Below are positions 54,864-62,893 of a DNA stretch of 64,000 nucleotides, piece by piece. Position numbers and translations under genes: made by a program. Source of the DNA: an uncultured Sphingomonadaceae bacterium (lineage in GTDB: Bacteria; Pseudomonadota; Alphaproteobacteria; Sphingomonadales; Sphingomonadaceae); assembly GCA_938050045.1 (NCBI GenBank), contig CALLJS010000006.1, forward strand, positions 1-64,000, read 5' to 3'. A model generated the notes under the pieces. That model had not been told where the DNA came from. It saw only the letters and a list, made by a program, of their open reading frames with translations, and ran no database searches. Positions within the stretch are counted from its first letter, which is position 1. Every line of letters begins with the position of its first letter.

Positions 54864-54933
54864 ATCACATTATGCGCCGCATAAATTTGATTTATCGGGC
54901 CTAATATTCATATTTTTAATCATCACAATGTGA
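54864..54933. promoter_or_regulatory. Additional ATCACA half-sites between ribB and the thiolase-like gene
   Basis: ATCACATTA recurs at 54864-54872, and TCACA-A-TGTGA forms a compact inverted repeat at 54923-54933. With the palindrome in the ribB promoter this makes several copies of one half-site in a 175-base divergent region; a shared regulator of both genes is possible. Confidence 0.5.
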
Positions 54934-54996
54934 ATTTAACTTGACGATTAAATTATCAAACCCCACATTGCTGCTCTGATATGATAAGGATGATAT

Positions 54997-56556
54997 ATGA
55001 GCCAAATTCCCGATAACACCCCAATTATCGTTGGCGTCGGTCAAGCTAGCGAACGGCGCGATGGCGCAAATTATACTGCGCTATCCCCGATGGATTTGGC
55101 GGGCAATGCCCTTGCTGCAGCCATTAAAGATAGCGGCGAAGATGTTGCTACGCACATCGATACTATCGCTGCGATCCGCCAATTTGAGATTAGCTCTGAA
55201 ATAGCAGTGGCGCCTTTTGGTAAATCGAATAATCCGCCGCGCTCCATTGGCCATCGGGTGGGAGCAAACCCCGAGCGCGCGATATTGGAAATCACGGGTG
55301 GCCAAGGCCCGCAAAAATTGGTTGGCGAACTCGCTCAAGAGATAGCCGATGGTAAAAGCGACATGGCGGCGATAGCGGGGTCTGAAGCTATCTCAACCAT
55401 GCTGATGCATCTTAAAAGCGGCGATAAACCGAACGCGCCAAAAGCTGATTGGAGCGAAGAAATTAGCGGCGATTTGGAAGATCGCGGCTATGGCTTAGAA
55501 GGACAATTTGATCGCGCCTTGCTCAAAAATGGATTTACGGGCCCTGTTACGGGCTATGCCTTATTCGATAATGCACGGCGTCATAAATTGGGGGTTCATG
55601 TTGCTGATTATCAAGCGCAAATCGGAGCATTATTTGCGCCCTTTACCGATGTCGCAGCGGCCAACCCGCATGCAGCCAGCCCTAAATCACTAACCAGCGA
55701 CACTATAGCGACAATGAGCGACAAAAACCGCATGATATCGCACCCTTATTTGCGCCATATGGTATCGCGCGATCAAGTCAACCAAGGGGCCGCGATCATC
55801 CTCTGCTCTGCCCGCAAAGCGCGTGAGCTTGACATAGCAGAAAATAAATGGGTTTATATCCACGCCGTCACCTGCGCCAAAGAGGCTTCTATCATGGGGC
55901 GCAGCGATCTCTCGGCTTGCGCTAGCGCGGTGAATGTTGTGCAAGAAGCCTTTAATATCGCGGGCCAAGGCGTTGATGATGATTCGCCGCTCACCATGCG
56001 CGATATGTGCTATCTCGACCTTTATAGCTGTTTTAGCTTTCCCGTTTTCACCATTATGGAGGCGTTTAACTTGCGCCATGATGATAAGCGCGGTTTGACG
56101 CTAACGGGCGGCCTGCCATATTTTGGCGGTGCAGGCAATAATTACAGCAGCCATGCCATTGTCGAAGCCGTCATCCGCGCGCGCCGTGACCCCAAAGCCT
56201 TTGCATGGGTTGGAGCAAATGGCGGCGCAATGAGCAAATATGCTTGCGGAATTTACTCAACGCGGCCCACACGATGGGATATTGGCCGTTATAATTTGAT
56301 GGCCGATACGCAAAGATCGTTCGAAGTTGCAGAGGAATATGATGGCGAGGCCATTGTTGAGAGCTATACAATAGCCCCGAACAAACGCGGTGCGGTGGCG
56401 AGCATAATTGCACGTACGGCCGATGATATGCGCGTGGCGGCGATGATTAATCAAGATGCATCGGATGTTATGCAGCATTTATCTGATGACCAAGCCATTG
56501 GCCGCAGCGTGAGCATTAGCCATCTTGGAAAAGGCGTGCATAATTTTATATTTTAA
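54997..56556 (+). CDS. Thiolase-like protein (SCP2-thiolase-like, TLP1 type) lacking catalytic residues
   Basis: The protein has 519 residues. The first 400 or so follow the thiolase fold (PIIVGVGQASERRDG, DMAAIAGSEAISTML, and GGLPYFGGAGNNYSSHAIVEA in part). Where active thiolases have the nucleophilic Cys (FCGSGLEA in the fadA-like gene of this window) it reads GGQGPQKL, and the GHPLGATG histidine loop reads FGGAGNNYS. The last 90 residues form an extra domain, as in the mycobacterial thiolase-like protein 1, which binds rather than cleaves acyl-CoA. It is often annotated as acetyl-CoA acetyltransferase; that activity is doubtful here. AAGGA precedes the start. Confidence 0.8.
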   Translation: MSQIPDNTPIIVGVGQASERRDGANYTALSPMDLAGNALAAAIKDSGEDVATHIDTIAAIRQFEISSEIAVAPFGKSNNPPRSIGHRVGANPERAILEITGGQGPQKLVGELAQEIADGKSDMAAIAGSEAISTMLMHLKSGDKPNAPKADWSEEISGDLEDRGYGLEGQFDRALLKNGFTGPVTGYALFDNARRHKLGVHVADYQAQIGALFAPFTDVAAANPHAASPKSLTSDTIATMSDKNRMISHPYLRHMVSRDQVNQGAAIILCSARKARELDIAENKWVYIHAVTCAKEASIMGRSDLSACASAVNVVQEAFNIAGQGVDDDSPLTMRDMCYLDLYSCFSFPVFTIMEAFNLRHDDKRGLTLTGGLPYFGGAGNNYSSHAIVEAVIRARRDPKAFAWVGANGGAMSKYACGIYSTRPTRWDIGRYNLMADTQRSFEVAEEYDGEAIVESYTIAPNKRGAVASIIARTADDMRVAAMINQDASDVMQHLSDDQAIGRSVSISHLGKGVHNFIF

Positions 56557-56780
56557 TCGCGTTAAGTTGCTGTAATATAGTCAGCATTATGGTGCGGATA
56601 TTCTGCGTCAATTCTATACCCCCTCGCCTATGACTTAGGCCATTAACACCCCTCATCATTGCCGCGCAAGCGGGAAACCAGTGCGCAAAAAATCTAAACG
56701 GATAAACGCCCTAACCTCTCATTGCCATGGGAGTGAGCAATGCTGTTCCTATCGCAAAGGCGCGATGATATTAGTCCTAT
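56557..56780. other. Convergent spacer with REP-like palindromes
   Basis: CATTGCCGCGCAAGCGGGAAACCAG (described in parts: CATTGCCGCG, then CAAGCGGGAAACCAG) near 56656-56682 resembles the dispersed CGCGAAAGCGGGAATCC-type extragenic element. CATTGCCATGGGAGTGAGCA near 56720 looks like a second, degenerate copy. No gene is visible. Confidence 0.5.
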
Positions 56781-56807
56781 AAAAAGGGCGGAAGTTTCCC
56801 CCCGCCC
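56781..56807 (-). terminator. Terminator of the fadA-fadJ operon
   Basis: On the minus strand GGGCGG (56807-56802) pairs with CCGCCC (56791-56786), with an inner GGAA/TTCC helix, followed by five T residues. It lies 24 bases past the fadJ-like stop. Confidence 0.85.
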
Positions 56808-56830
56808 CTCTTTGGTGATTTTCAAAAACC

Positions 56831-59023
56831 TTAAGCTGCTTTATAAAAGCTTTCGCCCTTATCGGCTTTTTCGCGAAAGCTCATTGGCGGTTTGAAACGT
56901 TCGCCATATTTTTGCGCAAGACTATCGGCCGTGCGGACAAAATTATCAACGCCGATGGTATCGATATGGCTCATCGGGCCGCCCGTCCAAGGCGCAAACC
57001 CCCATCCGAAAATAGCTCCCAAATCAGCACTTTGCGGATCAGACACCACTTCTTCGTGATAGCATTGGGCCGTCGCTATCAATTGAATATACATCAAACG
57101 CTCTTTAACTTCTTCAACGCTAGGCTGCTCTTCAGCAATTGGGAAATATTCGCCAATACCTTGCCATAGGCCTTTTTTATTCCCTTTATCATCATAGTCA
57201 TAAAAACCAGCACCAAAGCGACGGCCTTGGCGATCAATTTTCTTGACCATCAATTCAGACAATCCCTCGCTACCCGATGGGACATAAGCATCGCCCATTT
57301 CTTCTTTGGTGGATTGCATGATGTCATAGCCAAGCTTTAACGTTGTTTCATCCACAACGGCAAGCGGGCCAATGGGCATGCCCATAGAAATAGCTGCATT
57401 TTCAATCAACGCCATTTTCACACCCTCTGTCACCATCAGCATCGCTTCATTCGCATAAGGCGGGAATACGCGGTTGGTATAGAAACCACGCACATCCTTC
57501 ACCACAATCGGTGTTTTGCGAATTTTAGCATTATAATCAATGGCTACGGCCAAGGCTTTATCGCCTGTTTTTTCGCCGGGAATTATTTCCAAGAGCGGCA
57601 TGCGCTCCACTGGTGAGAAAAAGTGCATGCCGATAAATTGGTCAGGACGTTTTGAATGTTTCGCAAGGCCCGTAATTGGCAAAGTCGATGTATTGGATGC
57701 AAAGACCACATCATCGCGGATAACCGCTTCGGTTTTCTTTATCACATCGGCTTTCACATCGGGGCGTTCAAACACCGCTTCGATAATCAAATCGACATCT
57801 TTAAGATCATCATAATTATCGGTGGGTTTGATACGCGCCATAAAAGCATCGGCTTTTTCTTTGGTCATCTTGCCGCGCGATACTTTTTTGTCGACAATTT
57901 TTTGGCTGTAATCAACGGCCTTTTGCGCATCTTCCATAGTGCGATCGAGCACGATAACATCCATCATGCCTTTAGCCGTGACATGGGTAATACCCGAACC
58001 CATCAAACCACCGCCAATAACGCCTACGGTCTTCAGTTCAGTTTTTTCAATAGCTTTGGGGCGCGCTGCGCCTTTTTCCGCTGCCTGTTTATTGACGAAT
58101 AATGTACGGATCATATTTTTGGATTGCGGGCCAGCCAAGAGCTTGGTGAAATATTTGCTCTCCACGCGAAGAGCTGTGTCAATCGGCAACATAGAGCCTT
58201 CATAAAGGCATGAAAGAATGGCTTTTACCGCTTCATAATTGCCCTTTGATTGTTTCAGAGCCATCGCCGAAGACCCCATATATAATGGCACAGCGCGTGG
58301 ATCCATAGACCCTGCACCGCCTGGGAATTTATAGCCTTTTTTATCCCAAGGCGCAGATGCTTTAGGATTAGCCTTCACCCATGCTTTGGCTTTGTCAATC
58401 ACCTCATCGTGCGGCACAATTTCATTGATAAAACCCTGAGCAAGTGCGGCTTGCGGGTTGGTGGGTTGCCCCATCATAATCATCATACCAGCGGCTTGCA
58501 AACCTGAAAGACGCGGCAATCGTTGCGTTCCACCGCCGCCAGGCAACAAACCAACTTGAACCTCGGGGAGGCCTAGCTGAATTTTCGGATTGTCTGAACA
58601 AATACGATAATGACAAGCCAATGCTAATTCTAGACCGCCGCCCAGTGCAAGGCCGTGCAAAGCACAAGCAACGGGCTTGGCACTCTTGCTGCCTTTGATT
58701 AATTCTTTTGCGCTGTGACCCCCCGTTTCCATGCGGCGTAATTCACGGTTCAATCCCCAGCTTTGCTCAAAAGCTTCTTTCATAGTTTCAGCTTTAGATG
58801 ATCCCAGCATGCGCAAATCTGCACCGGCCAAAAAGCCAGATTTTTTGCCCGATGCAATCACCGCGCCTTTAATATCATCATTATTGATAAGCTCATCGAC
58901 AAATTTGGGGTAATCAGCCATCAAGCCCTCATTCCAGACATTCATAGATTGGCCTGGTAAATCGATCGTCACTAAGGCAATGCCATCGGCATCAATATCA
59001 ATGGTTAATGTTTCATATGTCAT
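56831..59023 (-). CDS. fadJ: Fatty-acid oxidation multifunctional enzyme (enoyl-CoA hydratase / 3-hydroxyacyl-CoA dehydrogenase)
   Basis: The protein has 730 residues. The N-terminal crotonase domain (1-300) has SGFLAGADLRMLG near 63 and the catalytic Glu region GLALGGGLELALACHYR, LPEVQVGLLPGGGGTQRLP (partial). The NAD-binding domain begins at VGVIGGGLMGSGI near 335, with the catalytic His in GMHFFSPVERMPLLEI, and two helical C-terminal domains follow. It hydrates and then oxidizes enoyl-CoA in beta-oxidation. It lies 31 bases downstream of the fadA-like thiolase gene. fadB and fadJ types are hard to separate by eye. Confidence 0.94.
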   Translation of the reverse strand: MTYETLTIDIDADGIALVTIDLPGQSMNVWNEGLMADYPKFVDELINNDDIKGAVIASGKKSGFLAGADLRMLGSSKAETMKEAFEQSWGLNRELRRMETGGHSAKELIKGSKSAKPVACALHGLALGGGLELALACHYRICSDNPKIQLGLPEVQVGLLPGGGGTQRLPRLSGLQAAGMMIMMGQPTNPQAALAQGFINEIVPHDEVIDKAKAWVKANPKASAPWDKKGYKFPGGAGSMDPRAVPLYMGSSAMALKQSKGNYEAVKAILSCLYEGSMLPIDTALRVESKYFTKLLAGPQSKNMIRTLFVNKQAAEKGAARPKAIEKTELKTVGVIGGGLMGSGITHVTAKGMMDVIVLDRTMEDAQKAVDYSQKIVDKKVSRGKMTKEKADAFMARIKPTDNYDDLKDVDLIIEAVFERPDVKADVIKKTEAVIRDDVVFASNTSTLPITGLAKHSKRPDQFIGMHFFSPVERMPLLEIIPGEKTGDKALAVAIDYNAKIRKTPIVVKDVRGFYTNRVFPPYANEAMLMVTEGVKMALIENAAISMGMPIGPLAVVDETTLKLGYDIMQSTKEEMGDAYVPSGSEGLSELMVKKIDRQGRRFGAGFYDYDDKGNKKGLWQGIGEYFPIAEEQPSVEEVKERLMYIQLIATAQCYHEEVVSDPQSADLGAIFGWGFAPWTGGPMSHIDTIGVDNFVRTADSLAQKYGERFKPPMSFREKADKGESFYKAA

Positions 59024-59054
59024 AATATAGTCCTAATTATCTTTATTGCTGGGC

Positions 59055-60266
59055 TCAAACGCGCTCTATGATAGTGGCGATACCCATGCCGCCGCCGATG
59101 CACAGCGTGGTAAGCGCGGTTTGTTTATTGGTGCGCTCCATCTCATCCAAAACGGTCCCCAAAATCATCGCGCCTGTTGCGCCCAAAGGATGCCCCATTG
59201 CAATCGCACCGCCATTAACATTCATCACGCTATGATCGACATTCATGGCTTCCATAAAGCGCAGCACCACGGAGGCAAAGGCTTCGTTCAATTCCCATAT
59301 ATCAATATCGCTATTGACCATGCCCGCGCGCTGCAATGCTTTTTTCGCGGCAAATTCAGGCCCCGTCAGCATGATGGTTGGTTCGCTACCAATAGAGGCC
59401 ATCGCTACAATGCGCGCGCGCGGTTTTAGATCATATTTCTCGCCCGATTCTTTATTTCCCAGCAACACGGCCGCGCTGCCATCTACTATGCCCGAGCTAT
59501 TACCCGCAGTATGGACATTGTTAATCTTTTCCAAGTCAGGATGCTTTAATAATGCAACATCATTAAATCCTGGCATCGTCTCGCCCATCATTTGGAAAGC
59601 TGGCGATAATGCACCTAATGATTGCATATCAGCATCGGGGCGCATTAATTCATCATGATCTAAAATCACTTCACCAATCACATCTTTGATGGGCAGAATA
59701 GATTTTTCAAAACGATTTTCTTGCCACGCTGTCGCTGCGCGTTTCTGGCTTTCAACCGCATAAGCATCAACATCATCACGGCTATAACCATATTTTGTCG
59801 CTATCAAATCGGCAGCAATGCCTTGAGGGACGAAATATTCTTGAAACGCCAATTTAGGATCAGCCATACCGCCCGCACCATCGCTGCCCATTGGCACGCG
59901 GCTCATGGATTCGATACCGCCGCCAATAGCGAGGTCGGTCTCGCCAGATTTTACTTTGGCCACGGCGATATTGACCGCTTCTAAACCAGAGCCACAAAAA
60001 CGATTCACTTGGATCGCCGATGTTGTTTCTTTGTAACCAGCCGCCAAGACAGCGCTGCGCGATATAACGGCCCCTTGCTCGCCCACTGGGGATACACAGC
60101 CAAAGGCAACATCTTCGACTTCATGACCTTCTAGCCCATTGCGTTCATTTACAGATGAAAGCACCTGCGATGATAATTCTAATGCCGTTATTTCATGCAA
60201 AGATCCATCGCTGCGTCCTTTGCCGCGCGGAGAGCGCACAGCGTCATAAATATATGCTTCGGTCAT
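59055..60266 (-). CDS. fadA: Acetyl-CoA C-acyltransferase (beta-oxidation thiolase)
   Basis: The protein has 403 residues. The nucleophilic Cys91 is in [12 protein letters not shown], the catalytic His in [16 protein letters not shown] and the second Cys in [12 protein letters not shown], so the active site is complete. It cleaves 3-ketoacyl-CoA to acetyl-CoA and a shortened acyl-CoA. It is three bases downstream of the CaiB-family gene and 31 bases upstream of the fadJ-like gene; the three form one operon. Confidence 0.95.
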   Translation of the reverse strand: MTEAYIYDAVRSPRGKGRSDGSLHEITALELSSQVLSSVNERNGLEGHEVEDVAFGCVSPVGEQGAVISRSAVLAAGYKETTSAIQVNRFCGSGLEAVNIAVAKVKSGETDLAIGGGIESMSRVPMGSDGAGGMADPKLAFQEYFVPQGIAADLIATKYGYSRDDVDAYAVESQKRAATAWQENRFEKSILPIKDVIGEVILDHDELMRPDADMQSLGALSPAFQMMGETMPGFNDVALLKHPDLEKINNVHTAGNSSGIVDGSAAVLLGNKESGEKYDLKPRARIVAMASIGSEPTIMLTGPEFAAKKALQRAGMVNSDIDIWELNEAFASVVLRFMEAMNVDHSVMNVNGGAIAMGHPLGATGAMILGTVLDEMERTNKQTALTTLCIGGGMGIATIIERV

Positions 60267-60269
60267 GTT

Positions 60270-61427
60270 TTAATCCTTCTTAATTGATACAATATTCGCA
60301 TCGGCGAGTTTTGTAATATCATTATCATCATAGCCTAAATCGTTCAAAATAGTGCGGCCTTGAGCTCCTTTGGGGGTCAAAGTGAATGCATCATAGAGCT
60401 TAGAGCCACCAAAGCGGGGGGCCATTTGCGGGTGGTTCCATTGCCCTTCTTGAATATAGGCGTTTCTTTTCAAATTAACAGGGTGATTAGCAGCTTCTTG
60501 ATAATTAAGCACGGGCGTCACGCAAGCATCGGTAAGCGCAAATATCGCCTCCCATTCATCGCGGCTTTTGCTTGCAAAAACTGTAGCCAGCATCGCCTGT
60601 TGCGCGGGCCATTTGGAAAAATCATTTTGTTTTCCATAGGCTTGCTTATCAATCGGCAATCTATCCATCATTTCGGCAAAAAATTGCTTTTCGATACAGC
60701 CAACCGCCATATATTTTGCATCAGCGGTCTCATAACAGCGATAATAAGGCGCGGCGCCATCCAATAAATTAGCCGCTCTTTGCGCCTGCCATTGGCCGCG
60801 CCCCGCCATGCCGTGAATGAAGCTCATTAATGATGCTGTACCATCGATGATAGACGCATCGACAATATCGCCTTGTCCCGTTTTCTCTGCTTTCAGGAGC
60901 GCAGCCAGCAAACCCGTCACAAGAAACATACTGCCCCCGCCAAAATCTCCGATCATATTGAGCGGCGGCGGCGGCGGCGCATTGACTGGACCGATAGCAT
61001 TGAGCGCGCCCGTCATAGAAATATAATTAATATCATGGCCCGCCATTTTGGACCATGGGCCCTCTTGCCCCCACCCCGTCATACGGCCATAGATAAGCTT
61101 GGGATTGCGGGCCTGACAGGCATCGGGGCCGATGCCCAGCCGCTCCATCACCCCAGGGCGCAGACCTTCTATTAAAACATCAGATTTTTCAGCCAATTTC
61201 AGAATGATTTCTGCACCTTCGGCGGTTTTAATATCAACGATGATTGATTTTTTACCGCGCGCATCAATAGCCGCCATATCCATCGCAGGATTACCCGATG
61301 GCGCGCGATCGACAACGGTAACTTCAGCCCCCAAATCGTTCAATAATTGACCAGCATAGGGCCCTGGGCCGATACCTGCCAATTCTAATATTTTATAGCC
61401 TATTAATGGTTTATCAGAAGATGGCAT
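60270..61427 (-). CDS. CaiB/BaiF (class III) CoA-transferase, alpha-methylacyl-CoA racemase-like
   Basis: The protein has 385 residues. LELAGIGPGPYAGQLLNDLGAEVTVVDR (partial) opens the CoA-binding fold; LIEGLRPGVMERLGIGP, YGRMTGWGQEGPWSKMAGHDINY (with the catalytic Asp in GHD) and LGLLAALLKAEKTGQGDIVD-like segments follow. The GHD with a Met/His pair around it fits the racemase subgroup used for branched-chain acyl-CoA. It heads the operon with fadA and fadJ. A 20-base inverted repeat 68 bases upstream may control the operon. Confidence 0.9.
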   Translation of the reverse strand: MPSSDKPLIGYKILELAGIGPGPYAGQLLNDLGAEVTVVDRAPSGNPAMDMAAIDARGKKSIIVDIKTAEGAEIILKLAEKSDVLIEGLRPGVMERLGIGPDACQARNPKLIYGRMTGWGQEGPWSKMAGHDINYISMTGALNAIGPVNAPPPPPLNMIGDFGGGSMFLVTGLLAALLKAEKTGQGDIVDASIIDGTASLMSFIHGMAGRGQWQAQRAANLLDGAAPYYRCYETADAKYMAVGCIEKQFFAEMMDRLPIDKQAYGKQNDFSKWPAQQAMLATVFASKSRDEWEAIFALTDACVTPVLNYQEAANHPVNLKRNAYIQEGQWNHPQMAPRFGGSKLYDAFTLTPKGAQGRTILNDLGYDDNDITKLADANIVSIKKD

Positions 61428-61494
61428 ATCATTCTCTTTTGTAAATAATGATTTATAGCTGCACTAGCGCGTGATTCATCATACCAGCGGTACA

Positions 61495-61514
61495 GTTTAA
61501 TCGGTTAATTAAAC
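61495..61514. promoter_or_regulatory. Inverted repeat upstream of the beta-oxidation operon
   Basis: GTTTAAT and ATTAAAC are perfect seven-base arms around CGGTTA. It lies between the acyl-CoA dehydrogenase end (61612) and the CaiB-family start (61427). The shape suits a TetR-family repressor of fatty-acid genes such as PsrA/FadR types, but none is encoded in the window. The rest of the 184-base spacer shows nothing else. Confidence 0.55.
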
Positions 61515-61611
61515 TATCTATTATAAGGAGAGCCATGGATTAGCAAGAGAATTTACGTGAATGATAAGCTGCAAAAAAATAGTATAAATGCCTCAATGGC
61601 AATGATTGTTT

Positions 61612-62892
61612 TTAAGTTTTTTGCCGCCCCATAAATCCAAATAAATGCCCCGCCACTTTGCGCATCTGTATCTCTTCTGCACCCTCGGTAATACGATACC
61701 GTCTATGATGCCTGTAAATATGCTCAAACGGTTTATGACGGCTATAGCCTATACCGCCATGCACCTGCATCGCCCGATCGGCTGCATTGCACACCAAGCG
61801 GTTGGCGCGATAATTACAAATGGATATTTGATCAGATAATTTCTGCGCAACATCCACTTTGTCCATCTGGTCCATAGCATCGGCTACGCTATAAATATAT
61901 TGGCGTAGCATAGCCGCCTCGCTGTGCAATTCTACCAATGGAAATTGAATCGCTTGATTGACCGCTAAGGGCTTGCCAAAGGGCTTGCGTTCTTGTGCAT
62001 ATTTTACAGCTTCATCGATACAATATTGCGCCGCACCTAATGATGAAGCCGCTTGGCGAATACGGTTCTCATGGACAAAATGTTGCGCGCAAGCCAGCCC
62101 ATAATCCGCATCCCCCAAAACATCTTGGGCAGGAATCCAGACATTATTAAAGCCGCATTTTGGATGATCGGTGGGCATATTAAATGTCCACATATAGTCC
62201 CCGACTTCAAACCCAACCGCATCGGTCGGCACTATGAAACAACCAATACCGCGTGCATCACCATCCTGACCGCTATGGCGCGCAAAGGTCATAACATGAG
62301 TCGCTTTATGCAGCCCTGTAATCCACATTTTTTCGCCATCAATACGCCAACCATCTTTGCCATTGCGCATTTCTCTTACCGCGCGCGTTTCCATCCAAGT
62401 GGCATCCGAACCATGCGCTTCCTCGGTTAAGCCAAACGCCCATAGCATTTTACCATCGAGCATAGCCGGTATATAATCCGATTTTTGTTTTTCAGTGCCA
62501 AAATCACGCACCATCAGCGGCTGAACCAAATTACCGACTATTGAATTTTCATTTTGCAGATCATTATGCAGACCCAGTCCTTTTTCAGCAAGATGCTCTC
62601 TTATCCGCGCCATCGCCAAATTATTACCATTTTGGCCACCATATTCACGCGGCAAGGCAAAGCGATAATGCCCAGCTTCATCTGCTAAACCGCGCATTTG
62701 CTCCAGTAAATCTTCCCACTCTTGGGTTGGTAATCCTTGATTATCCCAATCGGTACGCGAATGCTCGCGCCGATGATCGAAAAAACGCATATTATCATCA
62801 GCCTGCTGCAATGGCTGAATCTTTGCCTCGATAAATGCATCAAGCGTGGCCAGATAATCTTCAATCTCTGTGGGAATAGAAAAATTGCTCAT
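61612..62892 (-). CDS. Acyl-CoA dehydrogenase
   Basis: The protein has 426 residues with the usual helical-beta-helical ACAD layout. LWAFGLTEEAHGSDATWMETRA and GEKMWITGLHKATHVMTFARH (partial) are the flavin/substrate signatures; QVHGGIGYSRHKPFEHIYRHHRRYRITEGAEEIQ (partial) ends the fold. It oxidizes acyl-CoA to enoyl-CoA and passes electrons to ETF. The phosphotransferase-like gene ends one base ahead of its start, so the two are in one operon, a common pair in which the kinase-like partner is thought to act on the same substrate. Confidence 0.94.
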   Translation of the reverse strand: MSNFSIPTEIEDYLATLDAFIEAKIQPLQQADDNMRFFDHRREHSRTDWDNQGLPTQEWEDLLEQMRGLADEAGHYRFALPREYGGQNGNNLAMARIREHLAEKGLGLHNDLQNENSIVGNLVQPLMVRDFGTEKQKSDYIPAMLDGKMLWAFGLTEEAHGSDATWMETRAVREMRNGKDGWRIDGEKMWITGLHKATHVMTFARHSGQDGDARGIGCFIVPTDAVGFEVGDYMWTFNMPTDHPKCGFNNVWIPAQDVLGDADYGLACAQHFVHENRIRQAASSLGAAQYCIDEAVKYAQERKPFGKPLAVNQAIQFPLVELHSEAAMLRQYIYSVADAMDQMDKVDVAQKLSDQISICNYRANRLVCNAADRAMQVHGGIGYSRHKPFEHIYRHHRRYRITEGAEEIQMRKVAGHLFGFMGRQKT

Positions 62893-62893
62893 A

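Noticed and set aside
54822-54996. FMN riboswitch ahead of ribB
   Set aside because: The start codon lies six bases past a -10-like box; there is no room for, and no sign of, the RFN fold on the minus strand.
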